Shown here: in pieces, positions 22,798-27,151 of the stretch
Layout of the letters: each line of letters opens with the position of its first letter
Position numbering within the stretch: the stretch's first letter is position 1
Source of the DNA: an uncultured Candidatus Nitrosopelagicus sp.
Lineage (GTDB): Archaea; Thermoproteota; Nitrososphaeria; Nitrososphaerales; Nitrosopumilaceae
Assembly: GCA_937896695.1 (NCBI GenBank)
Contig: CALBOT010000055.1
Coordinates: forward strand, 1-27,151
DNA: 27,151 bases
Direction: 5' to 3'
Notes under the pieces: model-generated
Told to the model about the DNA's origin: nothing
Databases searched by the model: none
Seen by the model: the letters and a program-made list of their open reading frames with translations, nothing else
Program-made: the position numbers and the translations under genes

Positions 22798-23483
22798 TAT
22801 GGGTAAACTCTCCTATTCTCGTCTAGATTGTCCACGATTATTGCTTTTGTAGGACAAGTTTCTGCAGCATTTATGATTTTTTGATTCTTTGCACCTTTTT
22901 TATTATACACTCTAGATTTTGGATTTGATTTTGTATTTTTATCGATTGTAAACACTTCTGGCGCAATCATTTCACAACTGCAGCATCCAATGCACAGGCT
23001 TTGATCAACGTCAACTTTTAATTCAAATTCCTTTCGTTTCTTTGTAAATCCTCTGTCTTCTGGTTGTTTTTCTGTCTGTTCATTAACTGTCTTTTCATAT
23101 TTTTCCCAAAATTCACTTTCATATCTCTTCCACCATTCTTCATTGGCTTCAAAATCTTTTGTAAATTTTCCCCAGTCTGCTTCTGGCGTTTTTCCTTCTC
23201 CATCTTTTCCCCATTTTGTTCTCTTGTAGAATTTTCTGCTTGTTTGAGTATAGTCTGACTCTTCTGCAGTTGTTTCTCTAGGTTTTTGTTTTGAAGAATG
23301 TTTATTCTGATTTTTCAAAAAATGATATGCTTCTGTAATTGTTTTGAATTTTTTTTCACTTTCTGAATTTTTGTTCTTATCAGGATGATGTTGAAGTGCC
23401 AATTTTCTATATGCATATTTGACTTCTTCAAAATCTGAATTGTTACTAATCTCCAAAGCTTTGTAGGCTTGATTTGAGTTCAT
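22794..23483 (-). CDS. DnaJ-ferredoxin fusion protein (DnaJ-Fer)
   Basis: This 229-residue protein joins two domains. Residues 1-60 are a J-domain with YKALEISNNSDFEEVKYAYR and the HPD loop at 33-35, which stimulates DnaK ATPase. A charged, Trp-rich linker spans 60-150. The C-terminal domain (about 155-229) is a single-cluster ferredoxin, with C164, C167, C170 and C210 as likely [4Fe-4S] ligands plus an extra Cys at 168. A DnaJ-ferredoxin fusion of this kind has been described in Thaumarchaeota and plant chloroplasts and interpreted as horizontal transfer between them. Its role may be redox-linked chaperone work on iron-sulfur proteins. A TTTTTAACATATT element is centred about 25 bases before the ATG. 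Confidence 0.88.
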   Translation of the reverse strand: MNSNQAYKALEISNNSDFEEVKYAYRKLALQHHPDKNKNSESEKKFKTITEAYHFLKNQNKHSSKQKPRETTAEESDYTQTSRKFYKRTKWGKDGEGKTPEADWGKFTKDFEANEEWWKRYESEFWEKYEKTVNEQTEKQPEDRGFTKKRKEFELKVDVDQSLCIGCCSCEMIAPEVFTIDKNTKSNPKSRVYNKKGAKNQKIINAAETCPTKAIIVDNLDENRRVYPY

Positions 23484-23519
23484 AATTTTACATTATTCTC
23501 AATATGTTAAAAACATGCT

Positions 23520-23879
23520 CTATTCTGTGATTTCATCTTCTTGTTTCCATGCTGGATCTACTATGCATAATACAATTAGATCATTTTCCCCATTGTTTTC
23601 TATAAATTGTCTAGACATTGGTGGCACAAAGATTGTTTCATTTTTGTTAACTGTTTTTTGTTCTTCTTCAATATGCATAATGCCACTTCCTTGTAAAATA
23701 TAGTAGATTTCACTTGTCTTCATTTTATGTGGCTTTGAATTACTGCCAGGTTTTATTGTACAGTGTGCAAGGCTATATCGAATTACATTGTCTGTATCAT
23801 TTGGAGAAAAAATTTGTCTAATTTGTGTCCCTTCATTTCCTGAAAATGGATCTAAATTCTCAATTTCTTTAGTATTCAT
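23520..23879 (-). CDS. Cupin-domain protein
   Basis: This 119-residue protein has one beta-barrel cupin. Its motif 1 region is KPHKMKTSEIYYILQGSGIM and motif 2 is ETIFVPPMSRQFIENNG. Within motif 1 the first His is kept (KPHK) but the usual second His is replaced, so metal binding is not certain. Cupins of this form are often metal-dependent dioxygenases, isomerases or small-ligand sensors; the substrate is unknown. It starts 1 base after the stop of the second cupin gene, so the two form a tight unit. Confidence 0.8.
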   Translation of the reverse strand: MNTKEIENLDPFSGNEGTQIRQIFSPNDTDNVIRYSLAHCTIKPGSNSKPHKMKTSEIYYILQGSGIMHIEEEQKTVNKNETIFVPPMSRQFIENNGENDLIVLCIVDPAWKQEDEITE

Positions 23880-23880
23880 T

Positions 23881-24378
23881 TTACGGTAATTGTTCGGTTA
23901 CGGTTGTTTTAAAATCTGATTCAAACCAAATTGTTTTTGGTTCTGATTTTTTCTTTGGAAATGAGTTTATTGCAACATGTGCAAAATCTTCATTTTTCTT
24001 TGTAGAGCCATGAGTGTGTAATCTTTTTGCAGGAATGTGTACACAATCACCCTTACTCAAATTCATACTCTCCATTTTTTTTATTTTGAATTTTTTTGAA
24101 CCTGTGCCAATTTTCTTATACATAACTAAACTGCCTTTGCCTTTAGTAACTATCAATGTTTGACCTGCGTCGTGAAAATGAAGTTTTGTACGTGCTCCAT
24201 TTTTGAATGTTACATGATAAATTTTTTCTGTACTTGGCTTAATCTTTGCTGAAATATCTTTTGCAGCAATTTTTCCTGTGAAATAATTCACTTTAGCTTT
24301 TTTGCTAGGAATGCCTGATTTTGTAAATAAATTCTCTTTTTGCATACTGTGAGTAATTTGGTGAGGTATATGAGTCAT
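23881..24378 (-). CDS. Cupin-domain protein, paired with downstream cupin
   Basis: From ATG 24378 this is about 165 residues. The cupin core runs from FTGKIAAKDISAK onward, with KLHFHDAGQTLIVTKGKGSL as motif 1 (two His and a Gln) and GDCVHIPAKRLHTHGSTKK as motif 2 with His. The metal-ligand set HxH...H is therefore well kept, unlike in its neighbour. A longer frame to 24534 gives hydrophobic residues with no cupin feature and overlaps the divergent gene. An alternative ATG at 24345 is possible. The TATA-like CTATAG at 24408 fits 24378. Substrate unknown. Confidence 0.78.
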   Translation of the reverse strand: MTHIPHQITHSMQKENLFTKSGIPSKKAKVNYFTGKIAAKDISAKIKPSTEKIYHVTFKNGARTKLHFHDAGQTLIVTKGKGSLVMYKKIGTGSKKFKIKKMESMNLSKGDCVHIPAKRLHTHGSTKKNEDFAHVAINSFPKKKSEPKTIWFESDFKTTVTEQLP

Positions 24379-24390
24379 AGTTTGACAGGA

Positions 24391-24400
24391 TTTAAAAATA
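24391..24400 (+). promoter_or_regulatory. TATA-like element for the unknown 234-residue gene
   Basis: TTTAAAAATA on the plus strand is centred about 30 bases before the ATG at 24426. It lies on the far side of the CTATAG element used by the divergent cupin gene, so the two promoters interleave in a 47-base gap. Confidence 0.4.
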
Positions 24401-24407
24401 CACAAAT

Positions 24408-24413
24408 CTATAG
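24408..24413 (-). promoter_or_regulatory. TATA-like element for the cupin gene at 24378
   Basis: CTATAG (a palindrome) is centred about 32 bases before the ATG at 24378 on the minus strand. The alternative plus-strand reading would put the start inside the 24426 gene, so I assign it to the minus strand. Confidence 0.35.
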
Positions 24414-24425
24414 TATGTAGTTCAG

Positions 24426-25130
24426 ATGGCAAAAAATAACCCCAAAGTAAAAGTAATTTCGTTAAAACCATTACTTGATTTTGATACTGCCGAAGAAATG
24501 GTTGATTCACGTAAAGTAAAAGCATTCCAAACATTACTTCATAAACCTAAAAAAAGTGAGATACATCAACACTCACTCACATTACATTATGAATCGATTC
24601 TTCTTTTATCTGGCAAATATTCTGTTGATTTTATTCGTGATGCAGATCATACATTATCTGTTGATAAAGATGTACAAGAAGTCATCATATCTGATGAAGT
24701 CTTTCCTGTTAAAAGAAGACATGGAGTTTTAAGCAAATTAGAACCTTCATTCAAAAATAAAATCAAAATACAAATGCAAGAACGTGTAATGCTTGAAAAT
24801 ATTGCTGATGTGTCATTTGATCACCATGGAAAAGAAATGAATCTCTCATACAACGATACACTCAAACTATTAGAAAAACATCCTAAAAAAACAATCAATG
24901 AAGATAGGGATTCTATACGTCGGCCTGAAATTACAACCGATGCTGCAAAACTAAAACTCATTACAAAATTAAAAAAACCTGCAGATTCTGGAATAAAATC
25001 ATCTGAAGAGACCTTTGAATTTAGAGATATTTTGGAAATTTATGTGCCTATTTATGAAGCTCGATTGATTGGTCCTAAAAAAAGAGTTAAAATTTTACGA
25101 ATTGATGCTGTTAGGAAAAAAATTCTCTAG
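24426..25130 (+). CDS. Protein of unknown function, about 234 residues
   Basis: This soluble, Lys-rich protein begins MAKNNPKVKVISLKPLLDFD. An alpha/beta region follows with HQHSLTLHYESILLLSGKYS and DFIRDADHTLSVDKDVQEV, then a helical middle with EPSFKNKIKIQMQERVMLEN. It ends EIYVPIYEARLIGPKKRVKI, which resembles a substrate- or nucleic-acid-binding strand. I recognise no family, membrane helix or metal site. It is divergent from the two cupin genes and convergent with a TPR gene whose stop abuts its own. Codon use and base composition fit the archaeal core. Confidence 0.62.
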   Translation: MAKNNPKVKVISLKPLLDFDTAEEMVDSRKVKAFQTLLHKPKKSEIHQHSLTLHYESILLLSGKYSVDFIRDADHTLSVDKDVQEVIISDEVFPVKRRHGVLSKLEPSFKNKIKIQMQERVMLENIADVSFDHHGKEMNLSYNDTLKLLEKHPKKTINEDRDSIRRPEITTDAAKLKLITKLKKPADSGIKSSEETFEFRDILEIYVPIYEARLIGPKKRVKILRIDAVRKKIL

Positions 25131-25946
25131 TTATTTCACCATTCTTTGGAATTCTGGGTCATCATAAAATTTCTGAAAAACTTTTTCTTTTCTTGCCCAT
25201 AATTTGATAGTCTTTGATTGTTTTATTGCAACATTTAGTAAATCAAATGCTTCATTAACTTCATTGAGTGAGGCTTTACTCCTGGCTTTGGCATAAATCA
25301 CATTTACGTTTCCTTTGTGTTTGTTTAAAATATCATCAAAAACTTCTATTGCTTTTTCATGTCTTTCTAATTCTGCTAACTCTATTCCTTTGTGAAATAA
25401 TGCATCTAGATGTTGCGGATTTGCTCTATGAACGCTTTCAAAACAATTCAATGCAAGTTCATGTTTTCCCATTTTACCTAAAACAATCCCTTTGTAAAAT
25501 CTTGGATTTGGTTTCTTTGGATCTCTCTCAATTGCTTCATCCAAAACTTTCAGTGATTCCTCATGTTCAAGTTTCTTATCCAATAGAACGCCTTTGTTAT
25601 AATATGCTGGTGCATAACTTGAATCTGCTTTGATTGCTTTTTCATAATACTCCATTGCTCCTTCCGGATCTCCGAGTTCTGCCATTGCAATACCTCGATT
25701 ATTCAGTGCTGCTGCATCATTTGGGTTTCTTTGTGTTATCATATCAAAACATGTTATTGCATCTGCATATTTTTTCAATTGATTTAATGCCAAACCCTGA
25801 TTATACCATGCGTTAACATTCTCTGGATCAATTTTTGTGACTTTTTTAAATAATGAAACTGCTGCTTTTGGTTGATTTTTTTCTAAAAATGTCATTGCTT
25901 GATACATCAAGTCTTCTGGGTCTTCTTTTTTACCAAACAATCCCAT
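25131..25946 (-). CDS. TPR-repeat protein with MGLFGKK start
   Basis: This 271-residue protein begins MGLFGKKEDPEDLMYQAMTF and then carries about seven tetratricopeptide repeats. Examples are NVNAWYNQGLALNQLKKYAD, DAAALNNRGIAMAELGDPEG and YAPAYYNKGVLLDKKLEHEE. These have the W/Y-x-N-x-G and A-x-x-Y patterns typical of the family. It probably serves as a protein-protein scaffold. The first seven residues are shared with two zinc-binding proteins in the window. Its start is 12 bases after the preceding stop on the same strand. It differs from the TPR protein at 7139-7852, which lacks this start. Confidence 0.9.
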   Translation of the reverse strand: MGLFGKKEDPEDLMYQAMTFLEKNQPKAAVSLFKKVTKIDPENVNAWYNQGLALNQLKKYADAITCFDMITQRNPNDAAALNNRGIAMAELGDPEGAMEYYEKAIKADSSYAPAYYNKGVLLDKKLEHEESLKVLDEAIERDPKKPNPRFYKGIVLGKMGKHELALNCFESVHRANPQHLDALFHKGIELAELERHEKAIEVFDDILNKHKGNVNVIYAKARSKASLNEVNEAFDLLNVAIKQSKTIKLWARKEKVFQKFYDDPEFQRMVK

Positions 25947-25958
25947 GCTTTTTCAATA

Positions 25959-26618
25959 TCATTCTTGCTTATAGCAATTACACTGCTTTGATTTATGACG
26001 TATACATCCTATCAATCTGTGGTCTTTACATCCACAAATTATACATTTTTTCATTTTCTCATCTGTAATTTTTTCTGTTTTAAAACCCTCTTCAAGTTTT
26101 TTTGTTGCCTCTTTTAACTTCTCGTTTGTCTTAAATAATTTCTCAAGAGCACCTTTGAATGATAACTCGTCTGTCGCTGCCTCATCTATCTGACCAGCGT
26201 AGACCTCCTCTGGTTTCTTGCCCTCGCTGATGATGCCTTTTTCTAATTTATTTTTTTCATCAGTCACTCTTCTAAAGACACCAAGGTTGTAGAAGATATT
26301 ATCTTTTTGAGCTTGTGTTAATCTTATATCTGGATTGTCTCTTAAAAATTGTATGGTCTTGTTAAACTCACCTGTGAGATCCTGCTCGTATTCAAACATA
26401 TATCTATACCTTTGATCTCTACCCACATTTCTGATAGAGAAAGGTTTGAATCTGCTGGCATCTGTCAGTCTTGAGTTGACAACGACAAGACTACCTCGTT
26501 GTTCTTTTGTCAGAGCTTTGCCTAAAAATTCTATACCTTCAGCCGTATCTGCGATACCACCCTTTGGTCTGGGAGATTCTGCCAATAATTTTTGTAATAA
26601 TTTTATTATATCATCCAT
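25959..26618 (-). CDS. Chimeric ORF: phage-type protein joined to a small thaumarchaeal Cys-rich ORF
   Basis: The frame encodes 219 residues. Residues 1 to about 175 (start MDDIIKLLQKLLAESPRP) look like a phage structural or scaffold protein, with SLVVVNSRLTDASRFKPFS, a helical middle near EYEQDLTGEFNKTIQFLRDN, and a long coiled-coil C-terminal part. The start overlaps the terminase stop by one base (TAATG), the tight coupling of phage genes. The final 31 residues (MKKCIICGCKDHRLIGCIRH and so on, ending NCYKQE) are a Cys- and His-rich small protein of archaeal style with its own possible start at 26054. The join lies somewhere between 26050 and 26160. The archaeal piece sits before the MGLFGKK TPR gene. 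Confidence 0.6.
   Translation of the reverse strand: MDDIIKLLQKLLAESPRPKGGIADTAEGIEFLGKALTKEQRGSLVVVNSRLTDASRFKPFSIRNVGRDQRYRYMFEYEQDLTGEFNKTIQFLRDNPDIRLTQAQKDNIFYNLGVFRRVTDEKNKLEKGIISEGKKPEEVYAGQIDEAATDELSFKGALEKLFKTNEKLKEATKKLEEGFKTEKITDEKMKKCIICGCKDHRLIGCIRHKSKQCNCYKQE
26050..26160. other. Probable chimeric junction, thaumarchaeal DNA to phage DNA
   Basis: Base composition rises from AT-rich archaeal sequence to GC-richer phage sequence across this stretch, within one open frame. No integrase, tRNA or direct-repeat attachment site is seen. The phage genes run to the window edge, so a provirus cannot be ruled out. Confidence 0.5.
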
Positions 26619-27151
26619 TAGTAATACACTCGCTTACGTTGTATGGTCTCCTCATCAACATAGTCCTCCGGGTGTTGTAAGAAGCCACCTTGTCTAAATC
26701 GCATGAGAGCCTGTGTGGTAGAATCGACAAGGTCATCATGATCGCCATAGGGGAACGCCGCGCACTCCTCGATGACTTCATCCGCAAACTTTTGTTCCGG
26801 AGCCCATATCATACCAGATTCAAACAGAGGTGCAACAGAATTGACACGGGCGTGCTTGTCGTTGCCTTTTGACGGGGTAAAGTTTGTGACCGGTATATTC
26901 ATCTTTCTCAGCTCGTATGTCAGTGGCAGACCGCTGGCCTTAGACTCAACTATGACTGTCTCAGGTTTCCAATACTCGTACTGCTCCTGTGCCAGACGTC
27001 GAAGTTCTGGAAACTCGTACCTGCCCTTGATGGCATCGACCAGTATCAGATTGGCACCCGAGTCCTCGTCAGGATAGAATACACCCCATGTTGTGATCGC
27101 GCTGTAATCCGCCGTCTCCTTTTTTAAAAATGCTGTGTCGTAGCTTTGTAT
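26618..27151 (-). CDS. Phage terminase large subunit, nuclease (C-terminal) part, cut at window edge
   Basis: The open frame enters at the window edge and ends at TAA 26620. It encodes 177 residues of the RNase H-fold nuclease domain. The three metal-binding sites are visible: SYDTAF near the edge, VIVESKASG in the middle and GDHDDLVDS near the end. Between them are KGRYEFPELRRLAQEQ and PSKGNDKHARVNSVAPLFES, typical of terminases. The enzyme cuts concatemeric phage DNA while packaging it; its ATPase half lies outside the window. GC content is clearly higher than in the archaeal core. Its stop overlaps the start of the next gene by one base. Confidence 0.9.
   Translation of the reverse strand: MQSYDTAFLKKETADYSAITTWGVFYPDEDSGANLILVDAIKGRYEFPELRRLAQEQYEYWKPETVIVESKASGLPLTYELRKMNIPVTNFTPSKGNDKHARVNSVAPLFESGMIWAPEQKFADEVIEECAAFPYGDHDDLVDSTTQALMRFRQGGFLQHPEDYVDEETIQRKRVYY

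Noticed and set aside
24379..24534. N-terminal extension of the upstream cupin gene
   Set aside because: It would overlap the divergent 234-residue gene by over 100 bases and encodes hydrophobic residues with no cupin features.
26618..27151. Terminase as evidence of an integrated thaumarchaeal provirus
   Set aside because: No integrase, attachment site or second boundary is seen, the left end of the window is also foreign, and the join is inside an ORF. Chimera is simpler, so I kept it only as a finding to check.
1..27151. rRNA, tRNA, CRISPR array or insertion sequence
   Set aside because: Gaps between genes are all under about 140 bases; none has cloverleaf-like sequence, spaced direct repeats or terminal inverted repeats that I could see.

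Overview
Most of this window (about 1,700 to 26,050) is an AT-rich piece of an ammonia-oxidising Thaumarchaeota/Nitrososphaeria genome, most like marine Nitrosopumilales. Archaeal elongation factor 1-alpha, ribosomal protein S10 and RNA polymerase subunit P lie in a row. There is also a bifunctional archaeal FBP aldolase/phosphatase, an archaeal tRNA-splicing endonuclease, an archaeal-type phosphoglycolate phosphatase, a DnaJ-ferredoxin fusion known from Thaumarchaeota, and small C2H2 zinc-finger proteins. Many genes have a TATA-like element about 24 to 31 bases before the start codon and no Shine-Dalgarno sequence, as expected for leaderless archaeal mRNAs. Several genes appear to start with TTG or GTG.

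Both ends look foreign. Bases 1 to about 1,700 encode one gene and a gene fragment of Bacteroidetes style, one of them with a signal peptide. The fragment is joined in frame to the start of a thaumarchaeal gene. Bases from about 26,055 to 27,151 have higher GC and encode the C-terminal nuclease part of a phage terminase large subunit plus a phage-type protein. That protein is joined in frame to a small thaumarchaeal Cys-rich ORF. I read both junctions as probable assembly or amplification chimeras. A provirus edge on the right is possible but less likely.

Layout of the archaeal core, left to right: DedA-family membrane protein; 3-methyladenine DNA glycosylase and DRG/Obg-type GTPase (overlapping pair); phosphoglycolate phosphatase and arginyl-tRNA synthetase; TPR protein; SIMPL-domain protein; stand-alone Lrp/AsnC effector domain; TauE/SafE permease; a MaoC-like hotdog protein with a 582-residue double-SDR protein; two unknown small proteins; tRNA endonuclease, DUF47/PhoU-like protein and ATP-dependent DNA ligase; a small membrane protein; FBP aldolase/phosphatase; EF-1-alpha, S10 and RpoP; two zinc-finger proteins; a hidden 41-residue ribbon-helix-helix-like gene; a TIGR00725/LOG-like protein; 3-hydroxyacyl-CoA dehydrogenase; a zinc-finger protein, a small membrane protein and a HIT hydrolase; DnaJ-Fer; two cupins; an unknown 234-residue protein; and a second TPR protein.

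The core is carbon metabolism and housekeeping. 3-Hydroxybutyryl-CoA dehydrogenase belongs to the 3-hydroxypropionate/4-hydroxybutyrate cycle, and FBP aldolase/phosphatase drives gluconeogenesis from its products. The double-SDR protein resembles one half of the bacterial bifunctional malonyl-CoA reductase. As far as I know, no thaumarchaeal enzyme has been assigned to that step, so it is the best candidate here for something undescribed. Two layout features also stand out. All nine convergent gene pairs abut or overlap, often through a shared stop-codon element (CTAR or TARTTA). Some divergent pairs appear to share a single TATA element. No gap without a gene exceeds about 140 bases, and I saw no rRNA, tRNA, CRISPR array or insertion sequence.
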